DNA of 54,980 nucleotides from Anaerolineales bacterium (GTDB taxonomy: Bacteria; Chloroflexota; Anaerolineae; Anaerolineales; Villigracilaceae). Positions 34,322-43,061 of this stretch are shown here, piece by piece. The notes under the pieces are model-generated. The model worked only from the letters and a program-made list of their open reading frames with translations, made no database searches and was not told the DNA's origin. A program made the position numbers and the translations under genes. The stretch spans positions 1 to 54,980 of the forward strand of contig JAGNWT010000009.1 of NCBI GenBank assembly GCA_017985935.1. Direction: 5' to 3'. Every line of letters begins with the position of its first letter. The first letter of the stretch is position 1.

Positions 34322-35278
34322 ATGAGAATCACACACATGATGGCCACGGAGAACGCCATTAAGAACATGGCAGACAATCTGGAAAGGGTCAGTAAATTGC
34401 AGGGCAAACTTTCCACCGGAAAACAATTTCAGGCGGCATCTGAAGACCCAACGAACGCATCGGCCAGTTTGAGCCTGCGCTCGCATTTGCAAACGCTCGA
34501 GTCTTACTCAAGCACCGCGGAGAACACCCGAAATTGGATGACCACCAGTGACAGCGCGTTTGAAAAACTGGAGCAGGTCGCCAACCGTGCCAACAACCTT
34601 GTCCTGCGCGGACTCAATGATTCTCTCTCGGGTAATGAACGAGCCAGTTCGCTGGCCGCCGAGATGCGAACCCTCGTCGATGAAGCGGTCGAGATCGGCA
34701 ACACTTCACTCAATGGGCAATACATCTTCTCCGGTTATCAGGTGAATCAAAAATCCTTTGCGTTGAGCGACGCAGCCGCTCCCCTGCTGGACTTTCAAGG
34801 CAACCCATTTACACCCAAGACCGTGGCCTACACTGGAGACACCGGCAACATGCAGCGCAATCTCGGCCCAGATCAGGCGGTGACTTTGAACGTGCGCGGC
34901 GATCAGGCGATTTTGGGCTTTTTGCAAAACCTCATCCTGGCAACGAACGCATTGACACAGAACAACATCACCGATACCGGGAACCCGGCCACAGATCCTT
35001 TGACTTTGCAATCCGTGCTAACGGGATTAAAATCCTCACTTGAGACGCTCGACCAATACCGCACCTCCAATGGCGCAAGGATGCGGCAGGTCGAATCAGC
35101 GGCGAACTTCCTTGAGTCGGTCAAACTGGAGACGAAGAGCCTGCTCTCCGAAAAGGAAGACGCCAACATGGCAGAAGGCATTGCCCTGCTGGCAAATCAA
35201 CAGACCACTTACGAAGCCGTTCTGGAGGTCAGCCAACGCGCGATCTCGGCGCTCAGTCTCTTCGATTATTTGCGCTAA
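34322..35278 (+). CDS. flgL: Hook-filament junction protein FlgL
   Basis: The protein has 318 residues. Flagellin-like ends are visible: MRITHMMATENAIKNMADNLERVSKLQGKLSTGKQFQAASEDPTNASASLSLRS at the N-terminus and KEDANMAEGIALLANQQTTYEAVLEVSQRAISALSLFDYLR at the C-terminus. It lies between FlgK and the flagellin filament. It follows flgK by 15 bases and precedes csrA by 23, the arrangement common in Firmicutes and other phyla. Confidence 0.94.
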   Translation: MRITHMMATENAIKNMADNLERVSKLQGKLSTGKQFQAASEDPTNASASLSLRSHLQTLESYSSTAENTRNWMTTSDSAFEKLEQVANRANNLVLRGLNDSLSGNERASSLAAEMRTLVDEAVEIGNTSLNGQYIFSGYQVNQKSFALSDAAAPLLDFQGNPFTPKTVAYTGDTGNMQRNLGPDQAVTLNVRGDQAILGFLQNLILATNALTQNNITDTGNPATDPLTLQSVLTGLKSSLETLDQYRTSNGARMRQVESAANFLESVKLETKSLLSEKEDANMAEGIALLANQQTTYEAVLEVSQRAISALSLFDYLR

Positions 35279-35301
35279 CCACCATTCGATCGGAGCCATC
35301 C

Positions 35302-35592
35302 ATGCTGGTCATCTCTCGCAAGATCAACGAAAGCATCACCATCGGTGACAATATCGTAGTCACCATTCTTGACATTGAAGGCGATCGGATCAAGATCGGC
35401 ATCGACGCCCCGCGTGAGTTGACGATTCTACGGCAGGAGGTCTTTCAGGCTGTAAAATCACAGGAAAAGATCCAGGAATTACTGGCCGAAGACAAAAAGT
35501 CTGAAAAGCTCGAACAATTGCGTAAACTACTGGCAGCAGAAACCGTGGATGTGGCGGTGGAAGAGCCCTCCACAAGCGAAAATCCGGTTTAG
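35302..35592 (+). CDS. csrA: Carbon storage regulator CsrA with C-terminal extension
   Basis: The protein has 96 residues. The first 60 are a standard CsrA (MLVISRKINESITIGDNIVVTILDIEGDRIKIGIDAP, with RNA-contact Arg44 in LTILRQEV). The remaining 36 or so form a charged tail ending EEPSTSENPV, longer than the 60-75 residues of most CsrA. CsrA dimers bind GGA in RNA hairpin loops and often block flagellin translation. A fitting target lies in the fliC leader (43062-43100). The antagonist FliW, often encoded next to csrA, is not in this window. A strong terminator follows. Confidence 0.95.
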   Translation: MLVISRKINESITIGDNIVVTILDIEGDRIKIGIDAPRELTILRQEVFQAVKSQEKIQELLAEDKKSEKLEQLRKLLAAETVDVAVEEPSTSENPV

Positions 35593-35603
35593 ACAACCTT
35601 TGG

Positions 35604-35632
35604 AAAAACGCCCCTTTCACAGGGGCGTTTTT
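35604..35632 (+). terminator. Strong intrinsic terminator after csrA
   Basis: AAAAACGCCCCT and AGGGGCGTTTTT form a perfect 12-bp stem with a 5-base loop, followed by ATTTTT. It closes the flgM-csrA operon, so cheA needs its own promoter. Confidence 0.93.
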
Positions 35633-35685
35633 ATTTTTCCCTAATTAATTTATTTATCCGTTTTTTGGTTTCTCTTTACGGCAGG

Positions 35686-35715
35686 TTTACAGTCAAAAGG
35701 AGGGTGGTGTGTTAA
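35686..35715 (+). promoter_or_regulatory. Weak putative sigma-70 promoter of the che operon
   Basis: TTTACA, an 18-base spacer and TGTTAA lie 41 bases before the cheA start, in the gap behind a strong terminator. The -10 is poor. No sigma-28-type site was found in this gap. Confidence 0.35.
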
Positions 35716-35755
35716 CTTAGGCGGTGAGATATTAGAGAATTCACGGGACCCGTCT

Positions 35756-37819
35756 ATGGAAATCATTTTTGATATCAACGAAGAAGAATTGCCGATCTTT
35801 TTGGCGGAAGTCGATGAACATTTGCAAGCATTGGACGACAGCCTGATCCGTCTTGAGAGCGGCGAGGCAGATCCAGAGCTTGTGCAAATCGTTTTCCGTG
35901 CCGCCCATACGATCAAGGGCATGTCTGGCATGATCGGTCACCAGCGCATGACAGACCTGACCCACGCGATGGAAACGGTTCTGGATGGTGTCCGCAAGAA
36001 TACCATTCAGATCAACAGCCGATTGATCAATGTCTGTCTGGACGCCGTGGATCACCTCCGTATGCTGCGGAACGAGGTCAGCGAATCGCAGACATGCGAT
36101 GTGGATATGAACGACATCGTCATCGCGCTGAAGGATTTGATCGGCGCTGATGAGAAAGCCCCGGCTGCAGGTCAGGTGTCGAATCAGCAGCAAGCCGCAG
36201 TGGATAGCAGCGCGAACTTGAAGGTCGATGCTCCCAAAGGCACATTCCATGTGCGGGCGAAGATCGATATCAAGAGCATGGCATCTGCCGCGCGCGCATT
36301 CCAGCTCATGATGGCGCTGCAGGATGTGGGCGAAATTCAAGAAATGAAACCCACCCAGGCCGAGATCGAGTCTTCGACCGCCATTGAAGATTTCTCGGCG
36401 GTGGTACGCAGCGAGCAGGATTTTGAAGAGATCCGCTCGGCGCTCATGAGGATCTCGGGGGTGAATGAGATCTACATCAACGGCAAGTCTGTGCTTGCAG
36501 ATGAAGCAGAGGCTTCAGTCCCCGAACCTCAAGCGGAGCAGGCTGAAAGCCCCGCAGCCACCCCCGCCGCGGGAAAACAATCTGCGTGGGCAAAAGATAT
36601 CTCGGGTGAAAGACGGGCTCATAATCCGTTCGGCAGACGCAACACAGATATGACGATCCGCATGAACGTGGAACGGCTCGACAATCTTGTGAACCTGGTC
36701 GGGGAATTGATCACAGACCGCAATCACTTAAAACAGATCCACAGCCGCCTGACCCGCATGAACAGCAATTACGACAAGATCTCAGAGACCATCCTGCACC
36801 TTGGGCGCATCACAGACGAACTTCAGGAAGAAGTCATGCACATCCGCATGCTTCCGCTTTCAAGCGTCTTTGGGAAGTTCCCGCGCATGGTGCACGATAT
36901 GTCTCGCAAGGTCGGCAAGAAGATCGATATCGTCATCCGCGGCGAAAAAACCGAAATGGACAGATCCATGCTCGAGGAGATCAATGACCCGTTGATCCAT
37001 CTTGTGCGGAACTCGGTGGATCATGGAGTCGAATCTCCAAGTGACCGCCTCGCGGCTGGCAAGCCTGAACGCGGCACGATCACCCTCACAGCCCGCCACG
37101 AACAGGGGCGCATCATTCTGACCGTCGAAGATGACGGCGGCGGGATCAATGCCGCCAAGCTGCGGGCAAGCGCCGTGGAAAAAGGGATGATCACCCCGGA
37201 AGAAGCCGCTCTCTTAACTGAGGAACAATCGGTTGACCTGATGTTCATGGCGGGACTTTCCACCGCTCAAAAGGTGACGGATATTTCCGGGCGCGGCGTT
37301 GGGTTGGATATCGTGAACAACAATATTCAACGCATCAACGGCTCGATCAGCGTGGAAACTCATCTTGGGCGCGGCACATCTTTCATCATCACCCTGCCGC
37401 TCACCCTGGCGATCGTCCCCTCCCTGCTGGTCAAGGTCAGGCAGACCACTTTCGCGATCCCGCTGGTCATGATCACCGAGACCTTCCTGCTCAAGAAAAG
37501 CGAGATCAAATACGTGTACCAAAAACCGGTCACCATGCTGAGAGAAAGCGTGCTGTCACTGGTGAAGATCTCTGAGGTCTTTTCTCTGCCAAAGATCGAA
37601 GCCGGCACGCAAGACACCTTTGCAGTGGTTGTGCAATCTGGCAAGCAGCGCATCGGGCTGGTGGTGGATGAACTTGTAGGCGAAGAAGATGTGGTGGTGA
37701 AACCGCTCGGCGCTTTCATCGGAGATATCCCCGGCATTTCAAGCGCAGCCATCCTCGGTGAAGGTCAGGTGGCCTTGATCGTGGATGTGTTCGGTCTGTT
37801 CAAATTAGCCGGAATCTAA
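35756..37819 (+). CDS. cheA: Chemotaxis histidine kinase CheA
   Basis: The protein has 687 residues with class II layout: Hpt domain with His51 in FRAAHTIKGMSGM, a P2-like domain (about 160-245), an Ala/Pro linker and a dimerisation helix pair (MNVERLDNLVNLVGELITDRN). The ATPase domain has LIHLVRNSVDHGVESP, DDGGGINAAKL and GRGVGLDIV, and the C-terminal CheW-like domain ends VALIVDVFGLFKLAGI. It passes phosphate from receptors to CheY and CheB. It heads cheA-cheC-cheD-cheY-cheB-cheR. Confidence 0.96.
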   Translation: MEIIFDINEEELPIFLAEVDEHLQALDDSLIRLESGEADPELVQIVFRAAHTIKGMSGMIGHQRMTDLTHAMETVLDGVRKNTIQINSRLINVCLDAVDHLRMLRNEVSESQTCDVDMNDIVIALKDLIGADEKAPAAGQVSNQQQAAVDSSANLKVDAPKGTFHVRAKIDIKSMASAARAFQLMMALQDVGEIQEMKPTQAEIESSTAIEDFSAVVRSEQDFEEIRSALMRISGVNEIYINGKSVLADEAEASVPEPQAEQAESPAATPAAGKQSAWAKDISGERRAHNPFGRRNTDMTIRMNVERLDNLVNLVGELITDRNHLKQIHSRLTRMNSNYDKISETILHLGRITDELQEEVMHIRMLPLSSVFGKFPRMVHDMSRKVGKKIDIVIRGEKTEMDRSMLEEINDPLIHLVRNSVDHGVESPSDRLAAGKPERGTITLTARHEQGRIILTVEDDGGGINAAKLRASAVEKGMITPEEAALLTEEQSVDLMFMAGLSTAQKVTDISGRGVGLDIVNNNIQRINGSISVETHLGRGTSFIITLPLTLAIVPSLLVKVRQTTFAIPLVMITETFLLKKSEIKYVYQKPVTMLRESVLSLVKISEVFSLPKIEAGTQDTFAVVVQSGKQRIGLVVDELVGEEDVVVKPLGAFIGDIPGISSAAILGEGQVALIVDVFGLFKLAGI

Positions 37820-37834
37820 ACCAAGGAAAAATTT

Positions 37835-38452
37835 ATGATAAAGGATACAGCACAGTTCGATCAGGAACTTATGAAAATGCTGACGACCATTACAGGTGAA
37901 GGCATAAAGAACGCGGCGGTCGGATTCTCAGGGATGGTGGGACGCAGCATCGAAGTCAGCAACCCAAAACTGGAATTGATCCCGCTGTTGAACATTCCCA
38001 AGATCGTGGGCGGGTTGGAAGATGATGCCGTGGGCGTGTACCTGCGCTTTGAAGGCGACATGGTCGGGCAGATCATGATGATCATCCCCTACACCAAGGC
38101 ACTCGAACTGGCAGACCTGTTGATGGGTGTGGATAAGGGCGTTACCAAAACCCTTGGCTCGGTCGAAAGATCGGCCCTGGGAGAGCTCGGGAATTTATGC
38201 ACCTCCTTCTTCTTGAATTCCATTGCGAAATCGGTAAATGCGAGTTTCCGTCCCAGCCCGCCCGCCGTGATGGTGGATATGGTTGGCGCGATCCTCGATA
38301 TTGTGGTGGCAACCGCGGGAGGCGTCAATGAACACGTTCTCCTGGTACACACCAACTTTATGGATGGTCCCCGTATAGTGGAAACGGACTTTTGGATCAT
38401 TCCGGATATGAAAGCCCTCGGACAGTTATTACAAAAGAAGACCACTCCATGA
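37835..38452 (+). CDS. cheC: CheC/CheX-type CheY-P phosphatase
   Basis: The protein has 205 residues. The second half has the phosphatase helix SVERSALGELGNLCTSFFLNSIAKSVN with the E-x2-N motif (Glu in GELGN). The first helix (ITGEGIKNAAVGFSGMVG) is a degenerate version of the usual EIGNIGAGNAATAL, so probably only one active site remains. The start of the next gene, cheD, overlaps its stop (ATGA). CheC and CheD interact in Bacillus and Thermotoga, where CheD raises CheC activity. Confidence 0.85.
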   Translation: MIKDTAQFDQELMKMLTTITGEGIKNAAVGFSGMVGRSIEVSNPKLELIPLLNIPKIVGGLEDDAVGVYLRFEGDMVGQIMMIIPYTKALELADLLMGVDKGVTKTLGSVERSALGELGNLCTSFFLNSIAKSVNASFRPSPPAVMVDMVGAILDIVVATAGGVNEHVLLVHTNFMDGPRIVETDFWIIPDMKALGQLLQKKTTP

Positions 38453-38946
38453 ACAATACGATCACTTTGGGCTTGGGCGAAAAAGCCATCAGCCGCGACC
38501 CGCAAGACATCCTCGTGGCCTATGGGTTGGGTTCCTGTTTGGGAATCTCCATGATCGATCCTGCCATTCACGTGGCGGGGTTGGTCCATGCAGTATTGCC
38601 AGAAAGCGTAAACGGCTCAGAAAAAGTGGACCCGGTCACAAGTTTCAAATATGTGGATTGGGGCATTGAGAACCTGCTGGCAGGAATGTTGAAGGAAGGG
38701 GCGAATAAAAGCCGCATCGTGGTTCGCATGGTCGGCGGCGCCAACATTCTTATCGCACCCGGACACACGAACACTTTCGATATCGGAACGCGGAATATCG
38801 AAAAAGCGCGCATCACCTTCCAGCGCTTGAACTTAAAGGTCGCCGCCGAAGAAGTGGGTGGAAACACCGGGCGGACCGTCCGCGTTTACGTCGCCGATAA
38901 CCGCGTCACCGTGCGCGTCATCGGCGAAAAAGAACATGACATATAA
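38449..38946 (+). CDS. cheD: Chemoreceptor glutamine deamidase CheD
   Basis: The protein has 165 residues from ATG 38449, which overlaps the cheC stop; a longer frame from 38392 lies inside cheC and is rejected. Catalytic Cys30 sits in GLGSCLGISM and His47 in GLVHAVLPES, 17 residues apart as in Thermotoga CheD. VRMVGGANI and NTGRTVRVYVADNRV are further family patterns. It deamidates receptor glutamines and binds CheC. Confidence 0.95.
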   Translation: MNNTITLGLGEKAISRDPQDILVAYGLGSCLGISMIDPAIHVAGLVHAVLPESVNGSEKVDPVTSFKYVDWGIENLLAGMLKEGANKSRIVVRMVGGANILIAPGHTNTFDIGTRNIEKARITFQRLNLKVAAEEVGGNTGRTVRVYVADNRVTVRVIGEKEHDI

Positions 38947-38964
38947 AACTGAAGGAGTAACAGT

Positions 38965-39321
38965 ATGGCAAAAGTATTGATCGTGGATGATGCAGAATTT
39001 CTGCGGGTGCGCCTGACCAAAATGCTCAGCACCGACGGCTACGAAGTCTTCCAGGCAGAGAACGGACTCAAGGCTGTTTCAAGCTACAAGGAACTCCACC
39101 CCGACATCGTGCTGATGGACGTCACCATGCCGGAAATGGACGGGCTGACGGCGCTCAAAGAGATCGTCGGGTTCGACCCCAAGGCGCGGGTCATCATGCT
39201 CACAGCGCTGGGGCAGGAATCTGTCGTGCTCGAAGCTGTCAAATCGGGCGCAAAGGATTTTGTTGTGAAGCCCTTCGAACAGGACCGCGTAATGAAGGCG
39301 ATCACAAAGCTGCTGGCATAG
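38965..39321 (+). CDS. cheY: Chemotaxis response regulator CheY
   Basis: The protein has 118 residues, one receiver domain. Asp8 and Asp9 form the acid pocket, Asp52 in VLMDVTMPEMDG is phosphorylated, and Lys102 is in FVVKPFE. Phospho-CheY binds the FliM N-terminus (encoded at 18165) to alter rotation. It lies between cheD and cheB in the same operon, with AGGAG before the ATG. Confidence 0.95.
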   Translation: MAKVLIVDDAEFLRVRLTKMLSTDGYEVFQAENGLKAVSSYKELHPDIVLMDVTMPEMDGLTALKEIVGFDPKARVIMLTALGQESVVLEAVKSGAKDFVVKPFEQDRVMKAITKLLA

Positions 39322-39328
39322 AGCAAAT

Positions 39329-40411
39329 ATGACCGACAACGGCAATATCCCCAAATCGCTGCGTGTGATGGTCGTGGATGATTCCGCGTTCATGCGATTC
39401 TCCATCATCCAGCAGCTCAACGAAGACCCCGAAATACAGGTTGTCGGTTCCGCCAGTAACGGCAGGGAAGCCCTGCGTCTCATCCCGCAATTGCAGCCGG
39501 ATGTCATCACCCTCGATGTGGAAATGCCCCATCTGGACGGTCTTTCCACCTTGCGCGAGATCATGAAAAACTTCCCGCGGCCGGTCATCATGGTCAGCAG
39601 CCTCACCAAGGAAGGCGCATCAGAAACCATTCAAGCTCTGATGTACGGCGCGGTGGATTTCATTCCCAAACCCGACAACCGCCTTGAGATCCGCACCGCA
39701 ATGAGCGAGATCATCGCCAAGATCAAACATGCGGCGAAGGCTCGTGTCAAACATGCCACTTCCTATCTTCTCAAAACATCCTCCCCTTCGGCATCCAGCC
39801 AGGGAGACAAAGCGGTCCGACCGTACTCGAAGCAGGCTCCGGTTATTCTGATAGGTTCCTCCACGGGCGGGCCCGGAGCGCTGAGCGAAGTAGTCCCCGC
39901 GTTGCCTGCCAACCTGCCCTCACCGGTGGTCATTGTGCAGCACATGCCGGCAGGATTTACACGCTCGCTCTCAGAAAGGCTCAACACCATCTCGCAGCTA
40001 AAAGTGAAGGAAGCAGAGCCCGGCGACGCGCTCATGGTTGGCCAGGTATTGCTCGCCCCCGGCGGCTTTCACATGACCTTTGACGAAGACGAGAAAGTTG
40101 TGCTCAACCAGAAACCCGCCGTGCACGGGGTGCGCCCCGCGGTGGATGTGACCCTCAATTCGCTGAACAAGCATTTTGGCAGGAATATGATCGGCGTGAT
40201 CCTGACCGGCATGGGCAGCGATGGCGCGATCGGAACATCCATCCTGCACAGCGCCGGCGGATATGTGATCGCAGAAGATGAAAGTACCTGCATTGTTTGG
40301 GGCATGCCCCGCAGTGTGGTTGAAGCCGGGGCGGCTAGCATCGTCCTGCCGCGCCCCCAGATCGCAAAAGGCATTGAGAACGCGATCCGCGAATTGACAT
40401 CAACAAGGTAA
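39329..40411 (+). CDS. cheB: Chemotaxis methylesterase CheB
   Basis: The protein has 360 residues. The N-terminal receiver has Asp63 in TLDVEMPHLDG. A linker of about 35 residues leads to the methylesterase domain with the catalytic triad in GSSTGGPGAL (Ser), VQHMPAGFT (His) and LTGMGSDGAIG (Asp). It removes methyl groups from receptors and deamidates glutamines, opposing CheR encoded 11 bases downstream. Confidence 0.96.
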   Translation: MTDNGNIPKSLRVMVVDDSAFMRFSIIQQLNEDPEIQVVGSASNGREALRLIPQLQPDVITLDVEMPHLDGLSTLREIMKNFPRPVIMVSSLTKEGASETIQALMYGAVDFIPKPDNRLEIRTAMSEIIAKIKHAAKARVKHATSYLLKTSSPSASSQGDKAVRPYSKQAPVILIGSSTGGPGALSEVVPALPANLPSPVVIVQHMPAGFTRSLSERLNTISQLKVKEAEPGDALMVGQVLLAPGGFHMTFDEDEKVVLNQKPAVHGVRPAVDVTLNSLNKHFGRNMIGVILTGMGSDGAIGTSILHSAGGYVIAEDESTCIVWGMPRSVVEAGAASIVLPRPQIAKGIENAIRELTSTR

Positions 40412-40422
40412 GGAAAATAGTT

Positions 40423-41208
40423 ATGGATGCTGAAGTTTATTCACAGGTAAAAACATCGATCAAACGCACGCTCAAGATCGACCTTGAAAATTATAAAGAA
40501 GAGCAAATGAAGCGCCGCCTGGACTCCTGGCTCGTCCGCTCGCGCATCTCCAATTGGAAGGATTATTTCAATCTGGTGGTGACCGATGACGCCGAGATGG
40601 AACGCTTCCGCAATTACCTTACCATCAACGTGACCGAATTCTTTCGCGACCTGAACCGCTGGGACAATGTCCGCAAAGACATTTTGCCTTATCTGCTAAA
40701 AAATTGCGGAGGTGGTCCCATGAAATTATGGAGCGCGGGCTGCTCCACCGGAGCCGAAGCCTACACCCTGGCCATCCTCATGGACGAAGCCGCGCCCAAC
40801 CAGAAGTATTCCATTCTGGCGTCTGACCTGGACCGCGGCGCTCTGTTGAAAGCCAAGGCACGCGGACCTTACTCCCCGGAAGATATTCGCAACCTTACCC
40901 CTGCACAGCGCCAGAAGTACGTCTCCCCCATTGCCCCGCACTTTGCGAACGAGAAATTGCAAAGGAACATTCGCTTTCAAGAGCAAAACCTCCTGGAAGA
41001 GCCCTTTGAAAATAATTTTGACCTGATCGTTTGCCGCAATGTGGTGATCTACTTTACGACAGAGTCAAAAGATGTGTTGTATGAAAAATTCTGCAAGGCT
41101 TTAAAGCCCGGAGGTGTCCTTTTTGTGGGGGGCACCGAGATCATCTCTGGTTCATCCAAATTTGGCTTCGAAAATTTCGGGATCTCGTTTTACAGAAAAG
41201 CTTTATAG
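40423..41208 (+). CDS. cheR: Chemotaxis methyltransferase CheR
   Basis: The protein has 261 residues. A small helical N-terminal domain precedes the SAM-binding fold with LWSAGCSTGAEAYTLAILM (motif I), ILASDLDRGALLKAKARGPYS and DLIVCRNVVIYF. It methylates receptor glutamates using S-adenosylmethionine. It ends the core che operon; an 80-base gap with a small TCCCATTTGGGA palindrome separates it from the CheX genes. Confidence 0.95.
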   Translation: MDAEVYSQVKTSIKRTLKIDLENYKEEQMKRRLDSWLVRSRISNWKDYFNLVVTDDAEMERFRNYLTINVTEFFRDLNRWDNVRKDILPYLLKNCGGGPMKLWSAGCSTGAEAYTLAILMDEAAPNQKYSILASDLDRGALLKAKARGPYSPEDIRNLTPAQRQKYVSPIAPHFANEKLQRNIRFQEQNLLEEPFENNFDLIVCRNVVIYFTTESKDVLYEKFCKALKPGGVLFVGGTEIISGSSKFGFENFGISFYRKAL

Positions 41209-41288
41209 AAGGTCCCTTAACTGCAACAAAAAAATCTCTCGAACAAAATCCCATTTGGGAAGTCCTCATACCTTTATGGAGGTGAAAT

Positions 41289-41846
41289 GTGGATGTGAAA
41301 TTTCTAAACCCGTTTATCCAGGCAGCCGTTGAAGTGCTAAAAACAGAAGTGGCAGCCAACCCTGTTCGCAAGGATATCACCCTTCAACAGTCATCGCTGA
41401 CCTCAGACGACATTACTGTGTTCATCAACCTGATCGGCGATGTGTACGGCGTGGTCATGTATGGCATGTCCACTACGACCTGCTTGAACATGGTATCCAA
41501 GATCCTCGGGCAGGAATTCAAGGAATTTAACGCGCTCGCTCAAAGCGGCGTGGCAGAATTGGGGAATGTGATCAGCGGGCAGGCTACCATCCGCTTCTCC
41601 GAATCTGGATTCAAATCGAACATCTCGACCCCCACGGTCTTGAACGGCAATGGAGTTGAGATCTCAACTCTTGATTTTCCCCGCGTTGTGGTTCCGCTTG
41701 AAACCCAGTATGGCGTGCTAACCGTTCATCTGGCATTACGCGAAAAGAAGACCGGCGAAGCTCATCTCGCAGATAATTTCATTTCCTCGATCAAAGCCCC
41801 TGCGGCTCCGCAGGATGCTTCATTACCGCCCCTCGCCACCGGATAA
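41289..41846 (+). CDS. CheX-like chemotaxis phosphatase, first copy
   Basis: The protein has 185 residues from a GTG with GGAGG upstream. It begins MDVKFLNPFIQAAVEVLKTEV and carries the CheX/CheC phosphatase helix ALAQSGVAELGNVISGQATIRFSESG, with Glu and Asn of the E-x2-N motif. CheX dephosphorylates CheY-P. The next gene is a clear paralogue with the same opening and helix. The two have diverged widely elsewhere, so the duplication is old. Confidence 0.87.
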   Translation: MDVKFLNPFIQAAVEVLKTEVAANPVRKDITLQQSSLTSDDITVFINLIGDVYGVVMYGMSTTTCLNMVSKILGQEFKEFNALAQSGVAELGNVISGQATIRFSESGFKSNISTPTVLNGNGVEISTLDFPRVVVPLETQYGVLTVHLALREKKTGEAHLADNFISSIKAPAAPQDASLPPLATG

Positions 41847-41859
41847 ACAGGAGTGAAAC

Positions 41860-42384
41860 ATGAATGTTAAGTTTCTAAACCCTTTTGTCACCGCCGCCCA
41901 TGACATCCTGCACATGGAATTGCATGGACCGGTTCAGCGCGGAGAGTTGAAATTGGAGAACGGTCCCTATCGCACCGATGATGCGACCGTCATCATCTCA
42001 CTGGTCGGCGCTGTAGATGGAACGGTCTTCTATAGCATGTCTAAGGAATCTGCCATTCAGTTTGCATCTGCTTTGATGGGAGAAAAATTTGAGGGGCTGA
42101 ACGCGCTTGCCCAGAGCGGCATCGCCGAGTTGGGAAATGTCATCACCGGTCAGGCGAGCATGAGACTGGCTGAGGCCGGCTTCGAGTCGAACATTTCCAC
42201 GCCATCTTTGCTGATCGGCAAAGGCGCTTCGATCTCCACCCTTGAATATCCGCGCCTGGTGGTGCCTCTGACCACAGAGGCAGGCTCACTTACCATACAT
42301 CTTTCACTTCGTGAAAATTTACAAACCAATCTGAAAACACCTCAAATCGCCATCCCTGCTGCTTTTGAAACTCCGACCCCCTGA
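41860..42384 (+). CDS. CheX-like chemotaxis phosphatase, second copy
   Basis: The protein has 174 residues. It begins MNVKFLNPFVTAAHDILHMEL and has the helix ALAQSGIAELGNVITGQASMRLAEAGFESNISTPSLL, nearly identical to the first copy across the active helix. It lies 13 bases downstream with AGGAG before the ATG. Together with cheC it makes three CheC/CheX-type phosphatases in one operon, with no CheZ seen. The convergent gene behind it ends five bases away. Confidence 0.87.
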   Translation: MNVKFLNPFVTAAHDILHMELHGPVQRGELKLENGPYRTDDATVIISLVGAVDGTVFYSMSKESAIQFASALMGEKFEGLNALAQSGIAELGNVITGQASMRLAEAGFESNISTPSLLIGKGASISTLEYPRLVVPLTTEAGSLTIHLSLRENLQTNLKTPQIAIPAAFETPTP

Positions 42385-42389
42385 GAGCG

Positions 42390-42785
42390 TTAAGGGACGA
42401 TCCCCGCGCAGGCCACACCATTCTTCGGAGCGTTGATCTTCTCCAATTTCCAGGGACCGTTATCCAGCAGGATGCGGCAGCTCAGTTCACCCGTCTCTGA
42501 TGGGTTTGAAGCGGTTAGATACACTTCCGTGCCGCTGTCGATTCGGAGTGTCTTCGACCAGGGAACGGTCACCGTGGACGGTTTATCGATCACCACGTCA
42601 CCAGCCCGCAGGGTGATGTTGGCGTATCCGCCCGATGCTTTTACTTCAAAAAAGACAAGGCGGCTGCCCTCAGATGGTGCAAAAACCCCCAAAGACGTTA
42701 AAAAAGCAATAGCCCCGCCCACAAGCGCCAGCACAAAAATCACTTGCAGGGCTGATTTCGTTCTGTCTGACATATCTGTGAGCAT
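42390..42785 (-). CDS. MmpS-like single-TM protein, function unknown
   Basis: The protein has 131 residues, with CAGGAG placed before ATG 42785. One TM helix (about 13-33) is followed by a beta-rich extracytoplasmic domain with TVPWSKTLRIDSGTEVYLTASN and two Cys (in LSCRIL and GVACAG) that may form a disulfide. The pattern recalls MmpS-type small membrane proteins, seen in mycobacteria beside lipid exporters and in some Chloroflexi. It is the only minus-strand gene inside the flagellar locus and ends five bases from the CheX stop. It has its own promoter (42812-42839) and may be unrelated to motility. Confidence 0.6.
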   Translation of the reverse strand: MLTDMSDRTKSALQVIFVLALVGGAIAFLTSLGVFAPSEGSRLVFFEVKASGGYANITLRAGDVVIDKPSTVTVPWSKTLRIDSGTEVYLTASNPSETGELSCRILLDNGPWKLEKINAPKNGVACAGIVP

Positions 42786-42811
42786 GGGCTATTCTCCTGT
42801 TTTTTCTTGTG

Positions 42812-42839
42812 ATTATATATCAAGAGGGGGGCTTTTCAG
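42812..42839 (-). promoter_or_regulatory. Sigma-70 promoter of the MmpS-like gene
   Basis: On the minus strand CTGAAA (42839-42834), a 16-base spacer and a perfect TATAAT (42817-42812) stand 26 bases before the start codon. Confidence 0.55.
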
Positions 42840-42891
42840 CACTGTTTGTGATTATGCAAGGTAAATTTAATGCGGTCTTTACGACCAGCCC

Positions 42892-42918
42892 TCAAGTAAA
42901 GCAGGGGTCTGCCGAAAC
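42892..42918 (+). promoter_or_regulatory. FliA (sigma-28) promoter of fliC
   Basis: TCAAGTAA, an 11-base spacer and GCCGAAAC are placed exactly as in the fliS promoter at 47066-47092, which shares the same -10. The leader to the fliC start is about 180 bases, long enough for post-transcriptional control. Confidence 0.8.
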
Positions 42919-42925
42919 TAGAAAC

Positions 42926-42961
42926 ATGATCGAAAAATTGAATATTTCAGAACAGCACTAA
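42926..42961 (+). other. Possible 11-codon leader ORF in the fliC mRNA
   Basis: ATG 42926 opens MIEKLNISEQH and stops at 42961. The ATG lies 7 bases after the end of the -10 box, so it could be the 5' end of the transcript (leaderless). AGGAGG follows the stop directly. There is no proof of translation. Confidence 0.2.
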
Positions 42962-43061
42962 GGAGGTGCTTATCGCGTAGATCGCCCGGAAAACCCACCA
43001 CATCGTCATAAAAGTCCGTATCCGCAACAAATCGTAAGACCAATCGTCAAAATCAAAAAAA

